Under the pieces are notes generated by a model. That model was not told where the DNA came from and searched no databases. It saw only the letters and a program-made list of their open reading frames with translations. A program made the position numbers and the translations under genes. From the NCBI RefSeq assembly GCF_031755915.1, contig NC_083383.1, forward strand, positions 372,501-436,500: a DNA stretch of 64,000 bases. The letters are read 5' to 3'. This DNA comes from Ziziphus jujuba (lineage: Eukaryota; Streptophyta; Magnoliopsida; Rosales; Rhamnaceae). Shown piece after piece: positions 43,746 to 56,635 of this stretch (the first letter of the stretch is position 1; each line of letters opens with the position of its first letter).

Positions 43746-44706
43746 GCATCCAAGTGGTGGAAGCCGATATGGACCCGGGTCACGGTTTTGGTACATTTTT
43801 GGAGTCCGGGAAGTATGAAATGGTTCCAATGATTTATGGGTTCAATACATATGCCTAAGAGGTCATGGAATCAAGTTAAAGCATCCTCAAATGCAATCAA
43901 AAAGGGCTTGTACGGACAGCATCAACAATTTGGCCGAATTTGCTGTATTGCTTGCTGGCTTTACTGTATTTTACTGTATTAGCCTTTTCTTATTTTTCCA
44001 AGCATGGGCAACGTGTGGGACTTCATATTCAGCTTATTTGGCATCCTAAAAAGCATCTAGAAGCTGATTTGAAGCTCAAAGAGGTCAAAGATTGATCAAA
44101 TTCAACTTGATAAAAAAGCTAGCATTTTTAGTTTCCTAATTTGTTTTTACTTTTTGTTTTAGGAAACTACCATTACTTTTAGGTTTTTATTTATTTATTT
44201 TCTGGATAAATAACTTTAGGAAGGTTTTTATTTTATTATTTCCATTGTAAATTAATTAATTCCTAATTCAAAATAAAGGAATTAATTAATCAAATTTAGC
44301 TTAGGAAACTTAGTTAAGGACATATTAGAATTCGGTCAAGTTTCCTAATTCCTATAGGAGTCCGGTTTTGAATTAATTTTTTAGGGTTTTTTTCTTTGTA
44401 AACTTAGCCTATTTAAAGGCTTATTTTTCAATATGAATACAACTTTGATTTGATTAAGAAAATACTTGTGAGATTAATTATCTCTTTATTCTTTAAGAAC
44501 ACCTAAAACACCGTTAGAGAATTGGTTGTTTTAGCTTGACTTATCAATAGGTTTTCCATCCCCTATTGTGGCGTCTACATTATACCAAGGTTTCTAACCA
44601 CAGGTTGGTTAGGGGTTGAGGTCCATTCCATTAGAACTTGAACTTAATTAAAGATCCGGGCTAATATAATACGGGTTTAGGAGCAGGTCGTCCTAGGTTC
44701 GTATCA
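43559..44706 (+). repeat. 3' LTR of non-autonomous gypsy element
   Basis: Partner of 38368-39515, ends at CGTATCA followed by TATAT. Confidence 0.95.
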
Positions 44707-44713
44707 TATATAT

Positions 44714-44789
44714 GGGCGAATGACAGGAATTGAACCCGCACATGGTGGATTCACAATCCACTGCCTTGATCCACTTGGCTACATCCGCC
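44714..44789 (-). tRNA. trnH-GUG: Plastid-derived trnH-GUG, apparently intact
   Basis: Minus strand: GGGCGGATGTAGCCAAGTGG, anticodon loop TTGTGAA with GTG, T arm GGGTTCAATTCCTGT, acceptor end ATTCGCCC. The acceptor, anticodon and T stems can all pair. It is the first gene of the plastid large single copy, and its place after rpl2 and partial rps19 is native apart from the gypsy insertion. Most likely a silent nuclear copy, although some plant genomes do hold intact plastid-like tRNA genes. Confidence 0.9.
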
Positions 44790-45122
44790 CCTATTACAAA
44801 TTACAAACAAATAGGTCAATTTACACCATTTATTGTTTTTTTTTTCCTTCTTCAAACTAAAAGAAGAAAAAATGGAATTGAAACCTTTAAATTTAAATGT
44901 AAAATAAATAAAAAAATTGAAAAGAGGATATCGTAAACAAAAATTTTTACATAACAAAAGTATGGGTATGTTGAAGTAAAGATGAAGAGAGAAAGCATCC
45001 TCTGTTCACCAATCCGATCTTCTTTCAAAAGCTGGTAGAGAATAGGCTTTAACGCTAGAGGAGAGCTAATTGCTTTTTTAAAGAAGCATTAAAATAAGCT
45101 CTTGCTCATGAAGCTCTTTCAG
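44790..45122. other. Unassigned DNA between trnH and gypsy remnant
   Basis: The first part may be trnH-psbA spacer; psbA itself is not present. The stretch 44960-45122 is less AT-rich and looks as if it were coding once, but I cannot place it. Confidence 0.45.
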
Positions 45123-46560
45123 GTCATCAATTCAAGAGGAGAGGTGTAGGCTCACGGTTTGGAGGAGTTTCCAACAGTGAAAGTTCAAATCCAAGTGGCT
45201 AGAGAAACAATCCTACCTTTGAGAACAAGCCAAAACCAAAACTTGGTGAAGAAAGTTCCAATTGGCCAAAAAGGGAGTCCAAACCTGAATCTATCTAAGC
45301 ACCAAAGAATGAGGTAAAATCTGATCCGAAACCTTCAAGATCAAGAGAAATTATTTGTTTTAAGTGCCAGGGATGAGGACACATCGCTATCCAATGCCTG
45401 AATAGAAGGATCATGGTGTTGAAGGGTAATGGTGAGCTAGAATCAGAAAGTAAGGAAAATGGTGATGAAACAGAGCAAGAGGAGGAGGAAGAGCTTGAAG
45501 GTGAGGCTAAAACTTTGAATGCTTCCCATACTGAAGTAAGCTTGGTTTCTAGGAGACTGCTGGCTACATACAAAGATGAGGATGCAATTCAAAGAGAGAA
45601 CATCTTCCACACCCGATATGAAATCCAAGGTAAGATTTGTAGTATGATTATTGATAGTGAAAGTTGTACCAATGTAATTAGTAATCTTGTGGTAGATAAA
45701 CTAGGCTTGAGAACAATTAAACATCCCAAATCTTATAGGTTATAATGGCTTCATGATAGTGGTGAGATGAAAGTTAATAAACAAGCCATAGTAAAATTCA
45801 GCATTGATAAATATGTGGATGTGGTTTTGTGTGATGTTGTGCCTAGGCATGCAGGACATATTTTACTTGGTAGGCCTTAGCAATTTGATACAGGTGCTAT
45901 TCATTATGGTAGAGAGAATAGTATTATATTTAGATTTAAAGATAAGAAGATCAAGCTGGAGGCATTAACTCCCTAAAGAGCTGTACAAAGATCAAATACA
46001 AATACAACAAAGGAGGGTGACCAAACAACTCAAGGAGAGAACTAGCATGGCCCCCACGACAACAACACCCATCTAAGGAGTCCAAGGCATGCAAGACCAA
46101 CCAGGTAAATGCTCTAAGACTGAAATTGAGTGGAAAAATCATGGGAAAGCTAAAAGTGAGGTGAGAAGGGGAGAGAAACTTGAGAGTGTGAGAGAAGTGA
46201 GAAAAGCCGAGAGTGAGAGCCAAACCGAGGGGAAGAAAGAAAAAGAAAGAAAAGAGAGGAAAAATAAAAAATTTTATTTGAGTTTTGGGGACATTAATAA
46301 GGCTATCTTGGGTAAGAAACCATTACTATTCATGATTATAAAGATAATAATTTTAATGATCAAGCTAACCTTGAAGAACTTGAATTTCCAAGTTCAATTC
46401 TTTCTCTTTTGCAAGATTTTGAAAATGTCTTTCCGGATGAAATTCCAAAGGGATTATCGCCAATTAGAGGGATTGAACATCAAATTGAAATCCCGAAGAT
46501 ACAAAGAAGTTGCAAAAATAGGTAAGTGAGTTACTTGATAAAGGTTACATTCGTTAGAGT
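45123..46560 (+). pseudogene. Gypsy gag 3' end, protease, linker
   Basis: Zinc knuckle near 45355-45400 reads CFKCQG then a stop where the family has Arg or Gly, followed by GHIAIQC. Protease near 45645: IIDSESCTNVIS, so the catalytic DSG has become DSE, another reason for inactivity. The linker KERKERKNKKFYLSFGDINK is near 46230-46300. Confidence 0.85.
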
Positions 46561-47800
46561 ATAAGTCCATATGCTGTTCTTGTTTTGTTAGTGCCAAAAA
46601 AAGATGGTTCTTGGCGAATGTATCACCATTAAATATAGACATCCAATTCCTATATTAGATGATATGATTGATGAATTGCACGGTGCTTTCATGTTTACTA
46701 AAAGTGATTTTAGGAGTAGATACCATCAAATTAGGATAAAAGAAGGGATGAATGGAAGACTGCATTTAAGACTAAATATAGGCTGTATGAATGGTTGGTC
46801 ATGCCTTTTGGTTTAACTAATGCACCTAGTACTTTCATGAGGCTTATGAATCATGTTATGTGTCCATTTATTGGTAAATTTGTGGTTGTGTATTTTGATG
46901 ATATTTTAGTGTATAGCCAAAACTTAGATGAGCATGTAGAACATCTTAGGCAAGTTTTACATATTCTTAGGAAAGAAAGGTTGTTCGCTAACATGATAAA
47001 GTGTGACTTTTACAAAGATGAACTTGTTTTTCTAGGATTTGAAGTAAGTGCTACAGGAATCAAAGTTGATCAATCTAAAGTTCAAGCAATCAAGGAGTGG
47101 CCGACACTAGCTTCTATCACTCAAGTTAGGAGCTTTCATGGTTTGGCAAGTTTCTATCAAAGATTTGTCAAGGACTTCAGTACCATCGCAGCACCTTTAA
47201 ATGAAGTTGTAAAGAAGAATGTTGGCTTTAAATGGGGGGAAGTCTAAGAAAAATCTTTTAATTTGTTGAAAGAAAAATTATGTAATACACCTTTATTAGT
47301 TTTGCCAAATTTTTCTAAGACTTTTGAAATTGAATGTGGTGCTTCAGATGTAGGTATTGGAGCAGCTGTGTTAATGCAATAAGGAAGGGCCATAGCGTAC
47401 TTTAGTTAGAAATTAAATGGAGCTGCACTAAACTACCCGACATATGACAAAGAGATGTATGCTTTGGTGAAGGCGTTGGAAATGTGGCAGCACTATCTCA
47501 TGCCAAAAGAATTTTTGATTCATAAATATTTGAAGCATATTAAAGGTCAAGGAAAGCTCAACCAAAGGCATGCCAAGTGGATTGAATTTATTGAGACCTT
47601 TCCATATGTGATCCGCTACAAGAAAGGTAAGGAAAATGTGGTTGCCGATGCATTATCCCGAAGGTATGTTCTCTTTTCTACCTTAGATGCTAAATTGCTT
47701 GGTTTTGAACAATTAAAGGAACTTTATAAGCATGATAGTGACCTTGGAGAATATTTAGAACCTGTTTGAAACATGGATTTAATAAATTTTACATATTTGA
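46561..47800 (+). pseudogene. Gypsy reverse transcriptase and RNase H
   Basis: RT begins with KKDGSW near 46595. The CVDCRAINN block is deleted. [20 protein letters not shown] has Ser-Asp for Ile-Asp, so the catalytic Asp is kept; catalytic [12 protein letters not shown] is near 46885. [20 protein letters not shown] precedes it. RNase H near 47320-47640 is broken by stops (around 47248 and 47380-47410) but ends well with [17 protein letters not shown]. At least three phase changes. Confidence 0.92.
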
Positions 47801-48885
47801 AGGGTATTTGTTTAAGGAAAACAAACTTTGTGTACCTAATTGTAGCATTAGGGAGTTATTAGTTCAGGCTTTATCCTTGTTGTAAGAACATTTTTATTGG
47901 CCTAAAATGAAAAGAGATGTTGAGAGAATATGTGAAAGGTGTTTGGAATGCCGAAAGACCAAGTCCACGTTGAAGCCGCACGGATTGTACCATCCTTTGC
48001 CGATTCCTTCTCATCCTTGGGTAGATTTGTCTATGGATTTTATTATTGGTTTGCCTAGGTCAAGGACAGGTAAGCATTCAATATTTGTTGTTGTGAATAG
48101 ATTTTCTAAGATGGCACATTTTATTGCATGTAATGAAATTGATGATGCATCTAATGTTGCTAATTTATTTTTCAAAGAAATTGTGAGGTTACATGGAATG
48201 CCTAGGACTATTGTTTCGGATAGGGATGCTAAGTTCTTAAGTTATTTTTCGAAAACTTTGTGGGCTAAGTTAGGTACTAAGATGTTATTTTCAACTACTT
48301 GTCATCCACAAAATGATGGACAAACCGAAGTAGTGAATAGGACTTTATCTGCATTGTTGAGAGCATTAAGTAATAGAACTTGGGAGGATTGTTTGCCACA
48401 TGTTGAATTTGCTTATAATAGGTCTTTGCACTCAGTGACTAAATTTACTCCATTTTAATTGTTTATATTTTAATCCTTTGACTCCATTGGATCTAACACC
48501 TTTACCTTGAAGTCAGCGTGCTAATCTAGATGGAAAACAAAAAGCTGCTTTTGTAAAGCAGATTCATGAAAAGACTAAAGCAAATATTGAAAGGAGGACC
48601 AAGCAATATGCAAGGGATGCTAATTAAGGCCAGTTATCTTTGAACCTGCAGATTGGGTTTGGTTGCATTTAAGGAAGTAGAGATTTCCTGAACAGTGGAA
48701 ATCAAAATTAATGCTGAGAGGAGATGGACCTTTTCAAGTTTTGAAGCGGATAAATGACAATGCTTACAAATTTGATTTGCCGGGTGAGTATAATGTTAGT
48801 GCTACATTCAATGTTGCTGATTTGTCTCCTTTTACTGCAGGTGATGACTTTGATTTGAGGCAAATCCTTTTCAAGAGTAGGGGAA
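47801..48885 (+). pseudogene. Gypsy integrase
   Basis: Zinc-binding N-terminus is partly deleted (the [11 protein letters not shown] block is missing near 47860). The core is open at 47907-48458: [20 protein letters not shown], first Asp in [15 protein letters not shown], second in [14 protein letters not shown], Glu in [18 protein letters not shown], so the DDE triad is complete here. A stop follows FTPF at 48456-48458. The C-terminal region (48640-48908) has phase changes and continues into the LTR ([20 protein letters not shown]). Confidence 0.92.
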
Positions 48886-50019
48886 TGATAAGAATCCACC
48901 TGAGCTAGCACAACCGACAACTCGTTGGGGTACTGACTCAATATGGATGAAGACCGGACCGATCACTAGAGCTCAAGCCCAGAAGTTTAGGGAAAAACTT
49001 GCTGCCATTATCCAAAGCATAATTCATTCTCATGAGGGCTTGTCCATACCCAAAGATCCAAGACCTATTTTGAGCATACAAGTGGTGGAAGCCGATACAG
49101 GCCTGGGTAGCGTTTTGGTACATTTAAGGCGTCCGGGCAGCATGAATTGGTTCCAATGCTTAATGGATTCAATACATATGTTTAAGAGGACGTGTAATCA
49201 AGTCAAGGAAAATTCACACCCATCCCAAAAGGGGCTGTGTGCATGGATTGAAGAATTGGCCTGTTTTGCTGTATTTTTCGCTGACTTTACTGTATTTTGC
49301 TGAGTTGGTTGTTTCTCTTTCTTCCAAGCAAGGCCAACGTGAGAGACTCCATAATAAGCTTATTTGGTATCCTAAAAAGCATATTGAAGATGATTTGGAG
49401 CTCAAATTGGTCAAAGATTGGTCAAAATCAACTTAGTATAAAAGCTAGTATTTTAGTTTCCTAATTTGATTCTACATTTTGTTTTAGGAAATTACCATTA
49501 CTTTTTGGATTTTATTTATTTATATGCTGGAAAAATAAGTTTACAAAAGCTATTATTTTATTTTAATATTTCATTGTAAATTAATTAATTCCTAATTCAA
49601 AAATAGAGGAATTAATTAATCCAATTTGGATTAGGAAAGTATGCAAGTTTCGGCCACCTTTAGGAAACAACTAGCATGGCCGGTTTTCCTTTTTTTTTTT
49701 TTAGGGTTTTATTTTTTTTTCAATTAGCCTATAACAGGGCTTTTTTTTTAGGAAGAACACACCATTAATAATTTTGAGAATTTATTTTGTGAGATTGAAT
49801 TTCTCTTTGTTCTTTTGAACACCTAAAACACCATCAGTGAATGAGTGTTTTAGTTTGACTTATCAATAGGAAATCTATCACCTATTGTGGCGTCCTCATT
49901 ATACAAAGGTTTCTAATCACAGGTTGGTTAGGGGTCAAGGTGACCATTAGAACTTGAACATAATTAGATCCAGGCTAATATAATACAGGTTAGGCGAACG
50001 TTGTCCGAGGTTCATATCA
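48886..50019 (+). repeat. 3' LTR of 5'-truncated gypsy element (1134 bp)
   Basis: TGATAAGAATCCACC...GAGGTTCATATCA; boundaries by alignment to 917 and 59906. The start codes for the PITRAQAQKF motif, as in the other elements. Confidence 0.88.
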
Positions 50020-50588
50020 GCAATGTTATTGATCAATTTCATAATGAGTACTGTTTTACCCACTCCCGCTCCCCCAAATAGTCCTATTTTTCCTCTACCT
50101 CGATAAGGGGCTAAAAGATCTACTACTTTAATTCCTGTATTAAAAATCAATAATTTTGTATCTGACTGTATAAAGGCAGGCGCAGATCTATGAATAGGAG
50201 ATGTTGTACGAGTATCTACACGACCTTAATTATCAACAGGCTCTCCAAGAATGTTGAAAATTCATCCTAGTGTCGCTCCACCAACTAGAACACTTAGAGG
50301 AGCTCCTGTGTCAATCACTTCCGTTCCTCTCTTTAGACCATATGTAGCACTCATAGCTACCTCTCTGACTCGATTATTTCCTAATAATTGCTGCACTTAA
50401 CAAGTCACGTTAATTTTTTGATCAATAGTATCTTGGCCCTTAACTACCAGAGCCGTTGCGAATATTAGGCATCTTGCCCGGTGGAATAGCTACATCCAAT
50501 ACTGGACCAATGATTTGAGCAATATGCCCTAGCTTGTTTTTTTCAAGCATGGGAACCTCAAGCTAGAAGTAGTAGGATTGACTCTCAT
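50020..50588 (-). pseudogene. atpB: Plastid atpB, 5' part
   Basis: ATP synthase CF1 beta subunit. ATG at 50586-50588 (MRVNPTTS). The best segment is [20 protein letters not shown] followed by the Walker A loop [19 protein letters not shown] near 50040-50090, where the sequence ends after ~190 codons of ~498. A frameshift and stops occur between. The downstream two thirds are absent; the truncation coincides with the gypsy LTR. Confidence 0.93.
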
Positions 50589-51378
50589 AATAAAATAAAA
50601 AGATGTCGAAACTTTTTGTGGAAATTATTGAAATAATAAATAAATGTTCGATAGTAAGTTAAGTTAATTGGTTAATTCAATATTTCAATAAGAAATAAAA
50701 AAGGGGGCTAGCACTTAACTTTGTTGGGGCTGTCCAACTGAATGCAATCCAATTTTTTACTTCTTCAATTTCAACAAGTGAATTTTCAAGTTCAACCAAA
50801 ATCCTTTTTTCAAAATATCAAGTAGATGAATAAAACTCTTGAGAAAGTCCAATACGAACCATATTATCTATGGAATTCGAACCCGAACCCTATTCTATTT
50901 ATGATTCCTTTTTTCTATCTCATCGGCCCTTATTTCATGTCCTATTTCCTATTTCAGCATATTGATTTACACGTAGCCTATTATTTATTATATTGTTTAA
51001 TATTTTAATATTATTTTTCTTTTTTATACCTATTCCCTTTCTTTTTATTCATGAATGAATTCTGCATATTCTTACTAGGATTCACATATACAACATATAT
51101 TACTGTCAAGAGCAAATTTCTTAGATATTTTGATTAAAAAAAAAGGTAAGAGATTAGAAACTTTGAAATACAAAGAATGGGTTACGCCATACATATAAAA
51201 GAGTATACAATAATGATGTATTTGGTGAATCAAATACCACGGTCTAATAATGAACCATATTTATTAGTTGATAATTTTGTGAAAGATTCCCATGAAAAGT
51301 TTCATGAACTCCTAATTCATGGTGAGTAGACCTTGGTATTGTGAGAATTCTTAATTCATGAGTTGTAGGGAGGGACTT
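50589..51378. other. Plastid atpB-rbcL spacer
   Basis: Noncoding, native arrangement of divergently transcribed atpB and rbcL. Holds the rbcL promoter copy (51182-51211) and, before the start codon, a purine-rich Shine-Dalgarno-like GGGAGGGA at 51368-51375. Confidence 0.85.
51182..51211 (+). promoter_or_regulatory. Copy of plastid rbcL PEP promoter, -35 mutated
   Basis: -35 box TTACGC (chloroplast consensus here TTGCGC), 18-bp spacer, -10 box TACAAT. It would serve the bacterial-type plastid polymerase only, so it is inert in the nucleus. Confidence 0.75.
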
Positions 51379-52804
<1,426 letters not shown>

Positions 52805-52851
52805 TCCAGTAATTACTTACTGTTCGTTCTCTTAATTGTAATTGAAATTAA

Positions 52852-52889
52852 ACTCGACCCAATCTTTTAGTAAAAGGATTGAGCCGAGT
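52852..52889 (+). terminator. rbcL 3' stem-loop copy
   Basis: CTCGACCCAATCTTTTA / AAAGGATTGAGCCGAG, the inverted repeat that stabilises rbcL mRNA 3' ends in chloroplasts, 48 bp after the stop. A few mismatches in the stem. Confidence 0.75.
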
Positions 52890-53603
52890 ACAAAAATTTT
52901 ATCAATTTTTGATAGATACAAACCTATCCAGATATACAAGATCTTAAATACGAAATATAAGGCGAAACAACTTAAACGTTTCTATTGTTGTGTTGGATCC
53001 ACAATTAATCCTATGGATTGATGTACTTTTTTATTTTTTATATTATATATTTTAATTATCATTTTTATAATTATATTTCTATTTTATAAATTATTATATC
53101 TTGTTTATATATTATTATATCTTGTCATTTCAGATCAGGGATCGAGTCGAGTATCACAATTTCTTCTACCCATCCTGTATATTGTCCTATTCATTATGCG
53201 TTCGAATAGAAACTGATTAGTAGATGAGATTTTACAAAAAAAGGTTCTTCATATTCATACGAGAAAACAACTTTTTCTTTTTCAATGTGAATTTGACACA
53301 ACATGGAGGAACCCATTATTTGCTATTTATAATAAAAAAAAAACATTTTTCAATTATTTTGAATTGAAAAAAGATTTCATCCTATTTTATCATATATAGA
53401 GAAGAGATACTCTAGATTCTCGCAAGGGATAATCACTTTTTTTTTTTTGTTTTTCAATATCTACTTGTTATTAGTTAATAATCCTAGCGATTGAATTAAT
53501 ATGCTTATTCTGATTCTAAATTCTAATTGGAATATTCAAATGATTTTTATCAAATAACTATTCATTTATTGTATTTTCATGTAAATAGGGGCAAGAAAGC
53601 TCT
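52890..53603. other. Plastid rbcL-accD spacer
   Basis: AT-rich and noncoding, with T and A runs; native position. Confidence 0.8.
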
Positions 53604-54200
53604 ATGGAAAAATGTCAGTTCGATTTTATGTTGTTTAGGATGGAGTTAGAATATAGGTGTGGGTTAAGTAAATCAATGGATAGTTTTGGTGGTCCTATTG
53701 AAAATGAAAATACCAGTGTAAATAAAGGTCTGATTATAAATCATATGAATAAAAAAATTCCTAATGCGATTGAGAATAACAATTATAGTTACAGTAATGT
53801 TGATCATTTAGTCGGCGTCAGGAGGTACATTCAAAATTTCATATCTGATCAAACTTTTTTCTTTAGGAATAGTAATAGGGACCATTACTCCATATATTTT
53901 GATATTGAAATTCAAATTTTTGAGACTGACATCGATCCTTCTTTTCTAAGTGCACCAAAAAGTTCTTTTTATAGTTATCAGAATTCTAGTTATCCGAATA
54001 ATGTATCTAAAAGTGATGATCCTCACTATTATCATTACATGTATGATACTAAATATAGTTGGAATAATCACATTACTAGTTGCATTGATAGGTATCTTCG
54101 TTCTTAAATTTGTACTGATCATTATATTTTAAGTAGTGGTGTCAATTCCAATGGCAGTTACATTTACAGTTACATTCATGGTGAAAGTGATAAGAGTAGT
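53604..54200 (+). pseudogene. accD: Plastid accD, 5' part
   Basis: Beta-carboxyltransferase subunit of plastid acetyl-CoA carboxylase. ATG at 53604; [52 protein letters not shown] and [20 protein letters not shown] follow the variable N-terminal part of AccD. The frame is open for 167 codons, then a shift near 54100; similarity fades by about 54200. The zinc finger and carboxyltransferase core are absent, so this is the right edge of the plastid-derived DNA. Confidence 0.93.
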
Positions 54201-54803
54201 AAAATGTAAGAGTAGTTACATTTTGGTGTCTTTGTGTACTAACTTAACAAGCCTAAATTACAACAAAAGTGGCTTTAACAAATTACAAAACAAAGTACAA
54301 AAATAAAGTAAGGAAGTGACCCCTCGGCCAACGCACATTTGCTTGGTCTCGGGTTTGGCTTGTTCATGGCTAACAATTACCATGATTCTCTAATATTGTA
54401 TACAAGAAACTTTTAAATTTCCTCCACTTCATCCCACAATCTTTAAGAGTTTCCTTCTTAAATGCCTCATCTTTATTAGAATATTGCTGCAAATTGAAAA
54501 CATATTTAATAACATTGATTATCAAATGAAAGATGACCAATTATGAAAAAATAAATAAAAAAAATGCATGCAAATAAATTAATATAAGTTAAATCACATA
54601 TCAAAGTATATAGTAAAAAAAAAAAGTTACTAATAAATTTAATTATAAGTTAAATTAAAAGTAATCAAAATTCATAACTAAATATGCAATAAACAAATAA
54701 TGTATTATCTTTATTGAATCCAATATGTTATTTTTCAATTGTTTTGTCACAATTTTCTAATTAGATGTTGTACTTCGAACTAATGAACTTCTACCTCATC
54801 ATA
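54201..54803. other. Unassigned AT-rich nuclear DNA
   Basis: No ORF or family recognised. A short inverted repeat (AAAATGTAA / TTACATTTT) near 54200-54225 marks the edge next to accD. Confidence 0.5.
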
Positions 54804-55745
54804 TTAAGATTCCAATTTTTTTCTTCCCTCAACATCCTTCCTAAGACTTTGCATCATTGTAGGTCCTTTTCTTTTATGTTCTTTAGTTTGAATAGCCGAT
54901 CCAACCTCATTACATAATGATGATCTATTATCATCATTACATGATGAAGATCTACTATCATTATATGGGAGGGCATGTTGATCAAATGGGTCCATAAATC
55001 TACATCAAAAGAATGAGAACAAAAAATAAATTAAAACAATTATAAAAAAATAACAAATTCATAAATTAAATAAACACAACTAAACGTAACAAATATAATT
55101 ATTTAAATGTAAGATAATGAACCTCATTACCAATTTATTTAGTAGATGATATGTTTTTTTATCCATATCCCCTCGTAGTCATTACGAACATAACCATTAT
55201 CACATTATTCCTTATTATCACTTTCAACCACACTTACCAACTAAAAGACAAATGATTGTGAACCATCGTAGAATCTCTAAGAACGTCTTCTTTAACCAAT
55301 TCATCTTCAACAAAAGTACCATGTTGTAGTGGAGTTAAAACTACAGATTATCTATAATCAAGTTAGTTCTCAACATAAACTACTTGTTGAACTTGTGAAG
55401 CCATAATGAATGAGTCATATTTATATCCAATTTTATTTTAGTTAATACATGTAAAACCCATCTCATTAACTTTCACACCACTACTATCGACCCAATCACA
55501 CTTGAATACGAGAATTCAAAACATAGTGTAATTGACATCCCAGATTTCTCTTATTACCCCTTAGTACGCCATCTCAGCTAAACTAAGATAATTGTCTTTA
55601 GCACTAGCAAAATGCCTACTTTTAGCGACTACCTTTACATCACAATTCTAAGTGACCCGCTTATTATCCCTATCCAAAATGTTGAATCGAACTCCTTTAA
55701 TCTCATTGTGAACCATGTACGTTCCATCTTAATGTTTTAGAAACT
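54804..55745 (-). mobile_element. CACTA (En/Spm) transposon remnant
   Basis: On the minus strand at about 55740-55330 the text reads, through several stops, GVRFNILDRDNKRV, VKVVAKSRHFASAKDN, GVIREIWDVNYTMF, VFKCDWVDSSGVKVNEMGFT, NKIGYKYDSFIMASQVQQVV: the DUF4216 domain that follows the transposase in plant CACTA elements. Further on, 54995-54804 encodes a small frame with KEHKRKGPTMMQSLRKDVEG, similar to the RGPT motif of the plant transposase (Ptta/En/Spm) family. The transposase core and terminal CACTA repeats are not seen. Confidence 0.65.
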
Positions 55746-56635
55746 ATGTGATTCAGTTGACTTTGCTTTTGTTCAATCTAGTAAATGGAAATACAATTAT
55801 ACAGTGTTTACTCACTAAACCAAAAGTTAAAACATTGATATTAATGGTTTATTTAGAACATATCTTATCACGTAACCAATACATAAATGTACGTTTGTAT
55901 TCATCTTGAAACCATTTTCCTTTTTCTCTTCAATTTTTTTTTCGTGACTTCAAGGTTTTCAAATGAATTCTTAAAAAAATAAAAGTTTTCTTATTTAGGT
56001 TAATGTGCTAACCCAAACCACTGCACAACGAGTGACCAAAATCAAAATGAAAACCCAAGCCCAATGCAAAATCAAGAACAAAACTCTAATCCTAAGCAAA
56101 ATCGCAACAAAAACCCCAATCCCAAGCAAAATCGCAAACAATATATCAACCCAAACAAGATTGAGAAATCGCACCAGTTAAATTTAAAAAAAAAAAACCC
56201 ATAACCTAGTTTTTTTCCACCTACAACCCGTGCAACATGGCAATACAGCAAACAGTAACCAAGCAATCCAACAACATAGCAACCCAGCAACCTAACAACA
56301 AACACACCAAGAAACCCAGCAATGACACCAATTCAACCAAAAAAGAAAAAAAAAACAAAAACAAAAAATGGCTAAAAAATATAACCCACCAGTGAACCGG
56401 TTGATGATAAAAAATGGAAGAAAAATCAGTAAATATGTGCTCACTGATGGCGACAGAGGAGAAAAAAAGAAGAAACCTAGAAACCAGCTAACCCGACTGT
56501 TCAACTCTTCTTAGAGCACAACAAAGCTAGGATCTCTTAGAGTTTGTACTTGCTGAAAAGATGGGGATTGAAAAATGCGCCTAATATTTTTTTAAATATT
56601 AATGATGATTTTAAATGGGTACGGGCAGATTCTTA
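55746..56635. other. Unassigned DNA, low-complexity parts
   Basis: The part to 55990 may be further decayed CACTA coding sequence. From 56000 it is A- and C-rich. No gene recognised. Confidence 0.45.
56050..56140. repeat. Tandem repeat, three ~29-30 bp units
   Basis: Imperfect units of the type AACCCCAATCCCAAGCAAAA TCGCAAC starting near 56050, 56080 and 56109. Confidence 0.6.

Larger units (their letters stand above)
38368..44706 (+). mobile_element. Complete non-autonomous Ty3/gypsy element (6339 bp)
   Basis: Two equal LTRs (38368-39515, 43559-44706; 1148 bp each, about 22 differences by my reading), flanked by TATAT on both sides (38363-38367, 44707-44711). It has a primer site, leader, gag and protease, but no RT or RNase H and only scraps of integrase, so it needs enzymes from relatives. 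It lies in the plastid spacer between partial rps19 and trnH, hence it is younger than the plastid insertion. The near-identical LTRs indicate a fairly recent insertion. Confidence 0.96.
45123..50019 (+). mobile_element. Ty3/gypsy element, 5'-truncated, with 3' LTR
   Basis: Enters in mid gag ([16 protein letters not shown]) with no LTR or leader, then protease, linker, RT, RNase H, integrase and a full LTR (48886-50019). Many stops, several of them CAA or CAG to TAA or TAG. It has autonomous-type domain order, unlike the element at 38368. The 5 bp after it are GCAAT, which also begin the plastid atpB piece. Confidence 0.93.

Noticed and set aside
38363..44711. Doubt over the TATAT target duplication
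   Set aside because: The flank is a TA-rich run, so TATAT alone is weak, but equal LTRs, primer site and the native plastid flanks on both sides support the ends; the element was kept.
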